A DNA stretch of 18,591 nucleotides from an uncultured Erysipelotrichaceae bacterium. Its GTDB lineage: Bacteria; Bacillota_I; Bacilli_A; Erysipelotrichales; Erysipelotrichaceae. The position numbers were made by a program, and so were the translations under genes. The notes beneath the pieces are model-generated. The model was not told where the DNA came from. It did not search any database and saw nothing but the letters and a program-made list of their open reading frames with translations. Shown in pieces: positions 9,101 to 15,094 of the stretch (position 1 is the stretch's first letter; each line of letters begins with the position of its first letter). The stretch is taken from NCBI GenBank assembly GCA_900319505.1, contig ONOV01000063.1:1-18591 (forward strand), given 5' to 3'.

Positions 9101-9596
9101 TTATCTCAAGGATACACTGATGCAGGAGAAGGATCTGGTTTCATTGAGCTTTGCGGACAGTGAAAGAGCTTCGTTTGATACGATGATTGCGTCGATCGGC
9201 CTGATTATAATGGTTATTATTCTGGCATCCATGACCCTTGCCTTTGTTGTGCTTGGCAATCTGATTGATGTGAACATTGCTGAAAGGGAGCGGGAGATCG
9301 CTACTTTGAAGGTGCTGGGCTTCCGGAAGAAGGAAGTTGAGAATTATATCTTCCGGGAGAATAATGTGCTGACACTCTTCGGGGCAGTATGCGGGGTTCC
9401 GCTCGGTATTGCTCTGCACCATCAGATCATGAAGATGGTGGAAACCGAACAGATGATGCTTGGCCGAACGGTAAAACCGCTGTCCATGGTGATATCGGTA
9501 TGTCTGACCGTGGGGTTCGGGATTCTTGTGAATCTGTTCATGCGCTCCAGGATTCACAGAGTCCGGATGGTAGAAAGCCTGAAGAGTGTGGAATGA
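6165..9596 (+). CDS. FtsX-like ABC transporter permease with long extracytoplasmic coiled coil
   Basis: A 1143-residue permease, far longer than a typical MacB/FtsX subunit. The first membrane segment is at about residues 20-40. An exported region follows to about 610, whose part from about 230 to 595 is Glu/Lys/Gln-rich, heptad-like and probably a long coiled coil. Membrane segments lie near 613-635, 664-690 and 715-732, with the FtsX-type cytoplasmic loop EERGEIGILRALGYSRSDC between the first two. A second FtsX unit starts near 785, has an exported domain, and ends with segments near 1010-1120 and the loop EREREIATLKVLGF. Such proteins couple ATP hydrolysis in the cytoplasm to movement outside. 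Start 6165 has only a weak site (GAAAG); 6180 is an alternative. Its TGA overlaps the next start (ATGA). Confidence 0.93.
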   Translation: MKKTAMKNTLRMIRRTRSRFITLMAIIAIGIAFFMGVYSSSTIMDRSVDRYDDACHLKDITIYSGYGFSAEDLDAIRQIKGVKKVEGKKFADVMASDGNDSYITRVHSYDPDDTINSFVLKEGRLPEKDNEALAEYSTGDVSYFRIGDTVRLSRPEDDLDTYLSQDEVVITGLVQTPLYLDHSRESSILSNRSIETFLYVNEDAFAIEDDMEADILTEKGAQYDAFSDEYHDYVDTVKKRLEKLAASRQEDTYNEIKEKAMASCQDGLNEYKTQSSDFETKISEGENTLNEKQNEINAGWEEIAASGRQLKDSETGLNSTEKTKTAELDAAEKQINDSLLQIEEGKKNMTSLSLQCTDLLSRQEALVESEMNCSALQAALSQIDSTSVLSDVLAEDSPYRQGLNDLDPDWQDKTAGEIQQSTVTKQKEIQAGIAQIDAGLASIRENLSAYDNDAITSINETEASLDTYIEKNNRDGLGAAFDTLNEQYTGLCSTALSQLESQKNELNQKLAEVKNGREELKASIEEGREQIEEGKQKLAESSAALRQGQKEIDQARSELESQKMEGQEKLAEAYQKLTDARAEIDAMEENQWTVLTRKQHYASASYEASVDQMAAIGFLFPIFFILVAALVCMTTMSRTVSEERGEIGILRALGYSRSDCMKKYLLYALIACVSGEVGGVIVGMAVFPAVVYNTWKLMYTLPDMVLAMDWKLYFLMDVVFLSVMLVTTAIAAGSEMKEVPAQLLRPKAPKAGKRMFLERFPSLWKKISFSWKVTIRNIVRDPKRFWMTIAGVAGCTALLVTGFGVRDSLSKMVNIQYDEIYQYQIRAQVSSLLTDREVKTLAEKIGKMDGVKGVEIIHGFSSSAQENDGTEHSFNVELFEDDAAMKQAVRPRTRVGRQALSIEDGAVIDEKLAEMLGLSAGDTMTLQDEEGTSMKVRVAGITEMYIGHACFMRESTYEKAAGKKASEVWLLLKSKDDTDYLKDTLMQEKDLVSLSFADSERASFDTMIASIGLIIMVIILASMTLAFVVLGNLIDVNIAEREREIATLKVLGFRKKEVENYIFRENNVLTLFGAVCGVPLGIALHHQIMKMVETEQMMLGRTVKPLSMVISVCLTVGFGILVNLFMRSRIHRVRMVESLKSVE

Positions 9597-10261
9597 ACTG
9601 GGTTTATATCATCAGGTGTGAAGATGGATCGTATTATACCGGCTGGAGCACGGATCCGGTACACCGCTTCCATGTGCACAAAGCGGGAAAAGGGGCGAAA
9701 TATACGCGCTCACACCATCCGATTGCATTAGTTTACGCACAATGTTATGATACAAAAAAGAAAGCGATGGCACAGGAATATGCCGTCAAACAGAAAACAC
9801 ATAAAGAAAAGGAAAAGCTCATGGAGTCAATGCCTGACGATGTGGAACAGTATGTCAGAACATTGGAAAGAAGGAGGAAATTTATGGAAGAGCTTAAGAT
9901 TTACAGATGCCGGAAGTGCGGCAAGATCGTCATCATGGTATATCCGTCCGGATGTCCGACCATGTGCTGCGGCGAGGAGATGGAGCTGCTGAAGCCCAAT
10001 ACCGTTGATGCGGCTGTCGAGAAGCATGTACCGGTGGTTACCCGTGAGAATAATAAGGTAACGGTATCGATCGGCAGCACACCGCATCCGATGATCCCGG
10101 AACATTACATTGAGTTTATTGTTCTGCAGTCTGCCAAGGGATTCCGGGTTGCCTATCTCAATCCGGGGGATGCGCCCTGTGTGGACTTCCTGGATGATGA
10201 ACCGGCCACAGCCGTGTATGCCTACTGCAATCTGCACGGACTCTGGAAGACAGAATCATAA
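9593..10261 (+). CDS. GIY-YIG domain protein reading in frame into desulfoferrodoxin (possible fusion)
   Basis: The ATG at 9593 overlaps the permease stop codon (ATGA), so translation is probably coupled. Residues 1-77 form a small GIY-YIG domain of the YhbQ/YazA (UPF0213) type: VYI (4-6), YTG (15-17), Arg25, His29, GKGAKYTR (32-39) and Glu62. Family members of about 80-100 residues usually stand alone. Here there is no stop after the domain. A 20-residue linker (78-97) leads into a complete superoxide reductase at residue 98, giving a 222-residue product. Either the fusion is made, or most superoxide reductase comes from the internal start at 9884. The domain belongs to a nuclease superfamily, but the cellular role of this subfamily is poorly known. 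Confidence 0.75.
   Translation: MNWVYIIRCEDGSYYTGWSTDPVHRFHVHKAGKGAKYTRSHHPIALVYAQCYDTKKKAMAQEYAVKQKTHKEKEKLMESMPDDVEQYVRTLERRRKFMEELKIYRCRKCGKIVIMVYPSGCPTMCCGEEMELLKPNTVDAAVEKHVPVVTRENNKVTVSIGSTPHPMIPEHYIEFIVLQSAKGFRVAYLNPGDAPCVDFLDDEPATAVYAYCNLHGLWKTES
9871..9877 (+). promoter_or_regulatory. Internal ribosome binding site for superoxide reductase
   Basis: AAGGAGG ends 6 bases before the ATG at 9884. In the long frame it encodes part of Arg-Arg-Arg-Lys and includes tandem AGG codons. It is as strong as any site in the window and decides the start of the separate superoxide reductase. Confidence 0.85.
9884..10261 (+). CDS. dfx: Desulfoferrodoxin / class I superoxide reductase (2Fe)
   Basis: A 125-residue protein that reduces superoxide to hydrogen peroxide in the cytoplasm of anaerobes without making oxygen. 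The N-terminal rubredoxin-like domain carries Cys9, Cys12, Cys28 and Cys29 (CRKC, then CC), the ligands of the Fe(Cys)4 centre. The catalytic domain carries Glu46-Lys47-His48, His68, His74, Cys115 and His118, the full ligand set of the reactive iron. These numbers match, as I recall them, those of Desulfovibrio desulfuricans desulfoferrodoxin, which supports this start. A strong AAGGAGG site precedes the ATG. The frame is also open upstream through a GIY-YIG domain. A terminator follows 10 bases after the stop. No rubredoxin gene, the usual electron donor, is seen nearby. Confidence 0.95.
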   Translation: MEELKIYRCRKCGKIVIMVYPSGCPTMCCGEEMELLKPNTVDAAVEKHVPVVTRENNKVTVSIGSTPHPMIPEHYIEFIVLQSAKGFRVAYLNPGDAPCVDFLDDEPATAVYAYCNLHGLWKTES

Positions 10262-10270
10262 TGCATCAGA

Positions 10271-10297
10271 GCCTGCCTCCGCGGCAGGTTTTTCTTT
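10271..10297 (+). terminator. Rho-independent terminator after superoxide reductase
   Basis: CCTGCC (10272-10277) pairs with GGCAGG (10283-10288) around a 5-base loop; TTTTTCTTTC follows. It closes the transporter operon. Confidence 0.9.
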
Positions 10298-10312
10298 CTG
10301 TTTTCCTGTCTT

Positions 10313-10339
10313 TTGCATGCGGTATTGTTGTGTTATGAT
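10313..10339 (+). promoter_or_regulatory. Probable promoter of pnp
   Basis: TATGAT (10334-10339) is preceded by TG one base upstream, making an extended -10 element. TTGCAT (10313-10318) lies 15 bases before it, shorter than ideal, which an extended -10 can tolerate. The predicted leader is about 50 bases, purine-rich and without an evident strong hairpin. Confidence 0.5.
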
Positions 10340-10397
10340 TAACGAGTTGAAAATATTACGTTAAGACGAAGACGAGAAAGAGAAAAAGTACAGAAAA

Positions 10398-12635
10398 ATG
10401 GAAAAGTACAAGAAAAGTTGGCAGTTTCACGGCCGTACGATCACTGTAGAAAACGGTGAAATCGCTAAGCAGGCCGGCGGATCCGTATTGGTCCGTTACG
10501 ATGATACCGTTGTATTATCAACCGCAACGGCATCCCATGAGGCAAAGGATACGGATTTTTTCCCGCTGACCGTTGTCTATCAGGAAAAGATGTATGCGGC
10601 CGGAAAGATTCCGGGCGGCTTTCTGAGAAGAGAGGGCAGACCGACTGAACACGCAACCCTGACGGCACGTCTGATTGACCGTCCGATCCGTCCGCTGTTT
10701 GCGGAGGGCTTCCGCAATGAGGTACAGGTAGTTAATACTGTATTCTCCAGCGATCCGGACTGCTCCAATGAGATGGCATCTCTGTTCGGTTCTTCCCTGG
10801 CACTCTGCGTGTCCGACATTCCGTTCAATGGACCGGTAGCCGGAGTCAAGGTAGGCAAGATCGGGGATGAGTACATCATCAACCCGACGGTAGAGCAGAT
10901 GGAACAGGCAGAGATCGATCTGACCGTTGCCGGTACAAAACAGGCCATCAATATGGTTGAAGCCGGGGCGAAGGAAGTTTCTGAAGATGATATGCTGAAG
11001 GCTCTGATGGCAGGACATGAGGCAATCAAGGAACTGTGTGCCATTCAGGAAGAAGTCATTGCGGCATGCGCCAAGCCGAAAATGGAAGTTGTGCTCTATG
11101 AGATCAATCCTGTGGTCAGAGAGTATATTGACAAGAATGGAGCAGAGCGCATCAGAGAAGCTGTTTCGATCAAGGGAAAGCTTGAAAGATACAATACCAT
11201 TGATGAAATCATCAATGAGATGGCTGACGGAGTAGCTGAACTGGAATGGGAAGATGACAGAGCCCGTGACAAGGCGGTCAAGCAGGCCCATGAATATGGT
11301 GTTGAGATTGAAGCGGGTGAAGTCAGAAGACTGATCTCAGAAGAAAAGATCAGACCGGACGGCAGAGCACTGGATGAATTGAGACCTCTGGATTCCCAGG
11401 TGGATCTACTGCCGCGGGTACATGGTTCTGCCATGTTTACAAGAGGTGAGACACAGGTCATGTCCATCACTACCCTTGGTCCGTTAAGCGACGCCCAGGA
11501 AGTGGATGATCTGACCCCGGTCAAGGAAAAGAGATTCATGCACCAGTACAACTTCCCGCCGTTCTCTGTTGGTGAAGTCGGCCGTATGGGCTCTCCGGGC
11601 AGACGTGAAATCGGTCATGGCGCTCTTGGTGAAAGAGCCCTGAAGCAGGTGCTGCCGAGTGTGGAGGAATTCCCGTATGCTATCCGTACCTGTGCAGAAG
11701 TACTGGAATCCAACGGTTCTTCTTCCCAGGCTTCCATCTGTGCCGGTACCATGTCATTGATGGCTGCCGGTGTGCCGATCAAGGCCATGGTAGCCGGTGT
11801 TGCCATGGGGCTGATCACGGTTGGTGATACCTATTCCATCCTGACGGATATCCAGGGTATGGAAGACCATTATGGCGATATGGACTTCAAGGTAGCCGGT
11901 ACAAGAGAAGGCATTACGGCTTTGCAGATGGATATCAAGGTAACCGGTATTTCCTATGAGATTCTCAAGGAAGCACTGGCCCAGGCACATAAAGGCAGAA
12001 TGGAAATTCTCGATAACATGGAAACAGCCATCAGCGCACCGCGTGATCATGTCTCCAAGTGGGCGCCGAAGTATGGCCGCATGACCATTCCGACGGATAA
12101 GATCCGTATTGTCATCGGCAAGGGCGGCGAACAGATTGATAAGATCATCGAAGAATGCGATGACATCAAGATCGATATCGATGATGATGGAAATGTTGTG
12201 CTGTACCATACAGATCAGGAAATGATCGACAAGGCGATGGGCATTATCAATGATCTGGTCAGAGAAGCCAAGGTCGGCGATGTCTTTGATGCAGAAGTCA
12301 TCGAAGTACGTGATTCCTATGCCTTTGTCAATCTGTTCGGTTCCACGGATGCTCTGCTGCATGTATCGGATCTGTCATGGGAGAGAGTAGAAGACATCAA
12401 GTCTGTGCTCCATGTCGGCGATACGGTCAAGGTCAAGGTTACCAATGTGGATGAGTCCGGCAAGGTCAAGGTTTCCATGAAAGCACTCATGGAAAAGCCG
12501 GAAGGCTATGTTGAACCCAAGAAGCCGCTGCGTCCTCAGCATGGGGCAAGAGGCGACAGACGCCATTTCTCCGGTGAGCATAAAGACCAGGGCAATGTCG
12601 AAAAGAGAGTCTTCCGTAAGAAGAGTGAAGAGTAA
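10398..12635 (+). CDS. pnp: Polyribonucleotide nucleotidyltransferase (PNPase)
   Basis: A 745-residue 3'-to-5' phosphorolytic exoribonuclease that forms a trimeric ring and takes part in mRNA decay. The first RNase PH domain covers about residues 10-145 and the catalytic second one about 315-540, with a helical domain between. The KH domain has its GKGG loop near 574-577, the S1 domain covers about 626-695, and a basic tail follows. Length and domain order are standard. The start is fixed by the alignment-like opening (WQFHGRTITVENGEIAKQAGGS); upstream there is only a purine-rich stretch (GAGAAAGAG), not a canonical ribosome binding site. It has its own promoter and terminator. rpsO, its common neighbour in other bacteria, lies 5 kb upstream. 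Confidence 0.98.
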   Translation: MEKYKKSWQFHGRTITVENGEIAKQAGGSVLVRYDDTVVLSTATASHEAKDTDFFPLTVVYQEKMYAAGKIPGGFLRREGRPTEHATLTARLIDRPIRPLFAEGFRNEVQVVNTVFSSDPDCSNEMASLFGSSLALCVSDIPFNGPVAGVKVGKIGDEYIINPTVEQMEQAEIDLTVAGTKQAINMVEAGAKEVSEDDMLKALMAGHEAIKELCAIQEEVIAACAKPKMEVVLYEINPVVREYIDKNGAERIREAVSIKGKLERYNTIDEIINEMADGVAELEWEDDRARDKAVKQAHEYGVEIEAGEVRRLISEEKIRPDGRALDELRPLDSQVDLLPRVHGSAMFTRGETQVMSITTLGPLSDAQEVDDLTPVKEKRFMHQYNFPPFSVGEVGRMGSPGRREIGHGALGERALKQVLPSVEEFPYAIRTCAEVLESNGSSSQASICAGTMSLMAAGVPIKAMVAGVAMGLITVGDTYSILTDIQGMEDHYGDMDFKVAGTREGITALQMDIKVTGISYEILKEALAQAHKGRMEILDNMETAISAPRDHVSKWAPKYGRMTIPTDKIRIVIGKGGEQIDKIIEECDDIKIDIDDDGNVVLYHTDQEMIDKAMGIINDLVREAKVGDVFDAEVIEVRDSYAFVNLFGSTDALLHVSDLSWERVEDIKSVLHVGDTVKVKVTNVDESGKVKVSMKALMEKPEGYVEPKKPLRPQHGARGDRRHFSGEHKDQGNVEKRVFRKKSEE

Positions 12636-12640
12636 AAAGA

Positions 12641-12664
12641 AAGAAGGCTGAGGCCTTCTTTTTT
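12641..12664 (+). terminator. Rho-independent terminator of pnp
   Basis: AAGAAGGC (12641-12648) pairs fully with GCCTTCTT (12653-12660) around TGAG, and the T run continues to 12664. It ends 15 bases before the trmB ATG, so trmB expression must depend on readthrough or on a promoter inside pnp that I did not find. Confidence 0.88.
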
Positions 12665-12679
12665 GAAAAGAGGATAAAA

Positions 12680-13342
12680 ATGCGGATGCGTAAGAAGAAA
12701 TGGGCAGAACCGTACCTGGAAGCTCATCCGGAGCTGGTCCTGGCGGATCCTTCTGTCTATAAAGGAAAATGGAAAGAACTGCTGCAGTGTGATGTTCTGC
12801 ATGTGGAAATCGGCATGGGCAAGGGCGGCTATATCGCAGCCATGGCAGAACAGTATCCTGAGGAAGGCTGGATCGGTATTGAACGGGACCGCAGTGCCGC
12901 TGCGGTAGCAGCCAGGCATATCATTGATCAGGGCATATCCCGGCAGCATCTGAAACTGATTGCCATTGAAGCGGAAAATATGGAAGAATGGTTTGCCCCG
13001 CAGGAAATTGATATCATTCATCTCAATTTCTCTGATCCCTGGCCGAAAAAGAAAACCCATAAGAGAAGACTGTCCAGTGAAAGGTTCCTCGGCATCTACC
13101 GAAAGGTTCTGAATGAGAATGGAGAAGTGCGGATGAAGACGGATAATAAGGATCTGTTTGAAGACAGCGTTACCTGTTTTTCAAATGATGGGTGGATCTT
13201 TGATACATTCTCAGTTGACTACCGCAGGATAGAACACCCGGAAGACGCCATTACGGAATATGAAGCAAAGTTCATGGAAGCAGGCCAGCCCATCTACCGT
13301 TTTACAGCCGTGAAGGAAAGACGTGCTAAAATCAGAGAATGA
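12680..13342 (+). CDS. trmB: tRNA (guanine-N7-)-methyltransferase
   Basis: A 220-residue SAM-dependent methyltransferase that makes m7G at position 46 of the tRNA variable loop. The SAM motif is EIGMGKG (43-49). DPWPKKKTHKRRL (119-131) is the family signature, followed by KTDN (153-156) and TEYEAKF (192-198), which set the tRNA and substrate site. The length is typical of Firmicutes TrmB. The start at 12680 has AGAGGA about 5 bases upstream; ATG at 12686 is possible and would remove only Met-Arg. Its stop codon overlaps the lipoprotein start (ATGA). In B. subtilis trmB lies in the same broad region as ytxG-ytxH-ccpA-tyrS, as I recall, consistent with shared ancestry of this half of the window. 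Confidence 0.96.
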   Translation: MRMRKKKWAEPYLEAHPELVLADPSVYKGKWKELLQCDVLHVEIGMGKGGYIAAMAEQYPEEGWIGIERDRSAAAVAARHIIDQGISRQHLKLIAIEAENMEEWFAPQEIDIIHLNFSDPWPKKKTHKRRLSSERFLGIYRKVLNENGEVRMKTDNKDLFEDSVTCFSNDGWIFDTFSVDYRRIEHPEDAITEYEAKFMEAGQPIYRFTAVKERRAKIRE

Positions 13343-14004
13343 AACGGAAGACAGCAGTCTCTCTCAGTCTTGTACTTCTGCTGGGAGGATGCGGCAGCAC
13401 AGAAGATGTACTGGATCAGCATATTGCTTCGGCAACGGTACGTGAGATACGTAAAGCCAATCAGAAAGACAGATTTGTTTCCTACTATCTGCAGAAGGAA
13501 GACGGCATCCTGAAACAGGAAGGTACATGTACACAGTTTTCCATCCAGGGAAAGTGCATGTGGATGAATCTCAGGGTGGAAGATATTGTACGAAGTGTCT
13601 ATTATACTGATGTGAAAGCAGATGACCTGCCAGCAAAGCCATACCGGCATGAATCCGGCAGCTATACGGATGTATCTGATGATACATATGACTACAGCCT
13701 GTATGTCTATGGATCAGGCAGAATAAAGGTGATGCTGGTCCGTACGGCCTATGAGGATTTCATATGTGTGGGAACACTGGATGAAATTGCGGACTGCGGG
13801 GAAGAAGCCATCGCCATTGCCCGCAGCCTGAAAGCAGACAGGGATGCTGTCATCAAAGCATACAGTAAGCGCAATGATATCACTTACACCACAGACAGCC
13901 TGGAGCTTTTTCAAACCCTGGTGCCGGAAGAAGGCGGCATTGATGAAATTCTGATTCAGGACAGCAGTGCCACTGCTTCGCCGGGTACAGGGGAAGAAGG
14001 CTGA
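13339..14004 (+). CDS. Predicted lipoprotein of unknown function
   Basis: A 221-residue protein I do not recognise. It opens with a type II signal peptide: basic residues 2-4, a hydrophobic core 6-15 and the lipobox LGGC with Cys18 as the acylation site, so it should be anchored on the outer face of the membrane. The mature part has a mixed alpha/beta-like composition with several aromatic residues (YYLQ, YSLYVYGSGRIKVMLV) and a Ser/Thr/Gly-rich tail. No catalytic motif is evident. The ATG lies within the trmB stop (ATGA overlap), so translation is coupled to trmB although the two products act in different places. No terminator was seen before the next promoter. Confidence 0.8.
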   Translation: MKRKTAVSLSLVLLLGGCGSTEDVLDQHIASATVREIRKANQKDRFVSYYLQKEDGILKQEGTCTQFSIQGKCMWMNLRVEDIVRSVYYTDVKADDLPAKPYRHESGSYTDVSDDTYDYSLYVYGSGRIKVMLVRTAYEDFICVGTLDEIADCGEEAIAIARSLKADRDAVIKAYSKRNDITYTTDSLELFQTLVPEEGGIDEILIQDSSATASPGTGEEG

Positions 14005-14020
14005 AATCACCAAAAGCAAC

Positions 14021-14049
14021 TTAACATTCTTATGAAAATAGCTTAAAAT
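14021..14049 (+). promoter_or_regulatory. Promoter of the acidic-protein gene
   Basis: TTAACA (14021-14026) and TAAAAT (14044-14049), each five of six to consensus, are separated by exactly 17 bases. The predicted leader is about 24 bases and contains AAAGGA before the ATG at 14080. Confidence 0.75.
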
Positions 14050-14079
14050 CTAAGTATATAGGCAAGAAAGGAATTGAAT

Positions 14080-14955
14080 ATGCTGAAGAAACTGCAGAAT
14101 CTCCTCTTTGAAGATGAGGATGATGATTATATTGATGATGAAGAAGAGGAAGAAGAAGTAAAGAAGCCGGAACCGGTCAAGGCAAAGCCTGTACGGGAAG
14201 AACCGGCACCGGAACCTGTTCATAAAGCAGAACCGGCTGCGGTTGAACCAGCAGTACCTAAAGCTGAACAGCCTCATATCAACCGGATCGATGTGACAAC
14301 GGAAGTTCCGGCACAGAAAGTATCTGCCCCGGAAGTGAAGTTCCCGGAACCACCGGCCCAGAAAAAGGAAGAGAAGAAGTCTTCTTTCAACATTACGGTA
14401 GATGATCCGTATAAGAAGACAGTGGAAAAGAAGACTGTAAAGCCTGCCAAGCCTGTTCGTAAGGAAAAGAAGGAAAAGGTACCTGAAACAAACGGCTATA
14501 CCTTCCAGCCGGTCATTTCTCCGATCTTCGGTGTGGATGAAAAAGACATGAATGCCTTGAAGACAACAACGCAGAAAGTCGCTTCCATCCAGCATGAGGA
14601 AGAAGAGGATGACGGCAATATCACACCGGTTCTTTCCCCGATTTACGGTTCTACCGCATCCATGCGTACCGTAACTGCAGAAGAAGAGAAAACAGGTATT
14701 GTCCAGGAAGCGGCACCGGCCAGTGAACCTGCCAATCCGACTGTCAAGACACCGGAAGAAGAACTCAATGATTTCTCCCTGGATGACATTCTGAAAGTCA
14801 GAGATCAGGAGTACAGTGATTCCCTCAGCAAGGATGATGATCTGTTCCCGGATCTGGACTTCGACGATGAACCGGAAGAAAAGAAAGACAATGTCAGGCC
14901 GGAAGATGAAGTCGATCAGACCATGGTCATTGACAAGAAGAGTCTGAAAAAGTAA
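14080..14955 (+). CDS. Acidic, proline/lysine-rich low-complexity protein with duplicated PVxSPIxG motif
   Basis: A 291-residue protein I do not recognise. Residues 1-10 (MLKKLQNLLF) could form a short amphipathic helix, followed by a very acidic block (11-26). A Pro/Glu/Lys/Ala-rich stretch (28-140) is probably disordered. The motif [FI]-x-P-V-[IL]-S-P-I-[FY]-G occurs twice, at 142-151 and 181-190. The C-terminal third contains LNDFSLDDILKVRD (229-242), a likely helix, and more acidic sequence. There is no signal peptide or full membrane segment, so it is probably cytoplasmic. The start resembles that of the cell-division protein SepF (amphipathic helix plus acidic linker), but the SepF core domain is absent. 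AAAGGA fits the ATG at 14080; an in-frame TTG at 14074 is too close to it. Flanked by its own promoter and terminator. Confidence 0.82.
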   Translation: MLKKLQNLLFEDEDDDYIDDEEEEEEVKKPEPVKAKPVREEPAPEPVHKAEPAAVEPAVPKAEQPHINRIDVTTEVPAQKVSAPEVKFPEPPAQKKEEKKSSFNITVDDPYKKTVEKKTVKPAKPVRKEKKEKVPETNGYTFQPVISPIFGVDEKDMNALKTTTQKVASIQHEEEEDDGNITPVLSPIYGSTASMRTVTAEEEKTGIVQEAAPASEPANPTVKTPEEELNDFSLDDILKVRDQEYSDSLSKDDDLFPDLDFDDEPEEKKDNVRPEDEVDQTMVIDKKSLKK

Positions 14956-14966
14956 GCAGTCAGATG

Positions 14967-14996
14967 AGACATCTGTGTGAATCGGATGTCTTTTTT
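14967..14996 (+). terminator. Rho-independent terminator of the acidic-protein gene
   Basis: AGACATCTG (14967-14975) pairs with CGGATGTCT (14983-14991), 9 bp with one G-U, around a 7-base loop; six T follow (14991-14996). An alternative hairpin, CAGATG (14961-14966) with CATCTG (14970-14975), would use most of the terminator 5' arm. Confidence 0.88.
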
Positions 14997-15038
14997 GTAC
15001 AATTCCACTTTTTTATGCTGAAAGGGCTATCAACTTAA

Positions 15039-15067
15039 TTGAAAAGTTTTCATTAAAAGGTTATTAT
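15039..15067 (+). promoter_or_regulatory. Promoter of the ytxG-like / helical protein / ccpA genes
   Basis: TTGAAA (15039-15044) and TATTAT (15062-15067) are separated by 17 bases in an AT-rich stretch. The predicted leader of about 21 bases carries AAAGGAG before the ATG at 15095. It may serve all three genes to 17093, as I see no terminator between them. Confidence 0.7.
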
Positions 15068-15094
15068 AAAACAAGAGACCAAAGGAGTGTAACT

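Noticed and set aside
9389..9592. Upstream extension of the GIY-YIG frame inside the permease
   Set aside because: It is out of frame with the permease, has unrelated composition and the ATG at 9593 begins exactly at the conserved domain.
11754..12362. 202-codon minus-strand frame opposite pnp
   Set aside because: It is a shadow of the conserved PNPase KH/S1 region.
14080..14140. SepF identity for the acidic protein
   Set aside because: Only the N-terminal helix plus acidic stretch resembles SepF; the conserved SepF core domain is absent.
14050..14595. 181-codon minus-strand frame rich in Phe, Leu and Arg
   Set aside because: It is the antisense reading of Glu/Lys-rich codons in the acidic protein and has no start signals.
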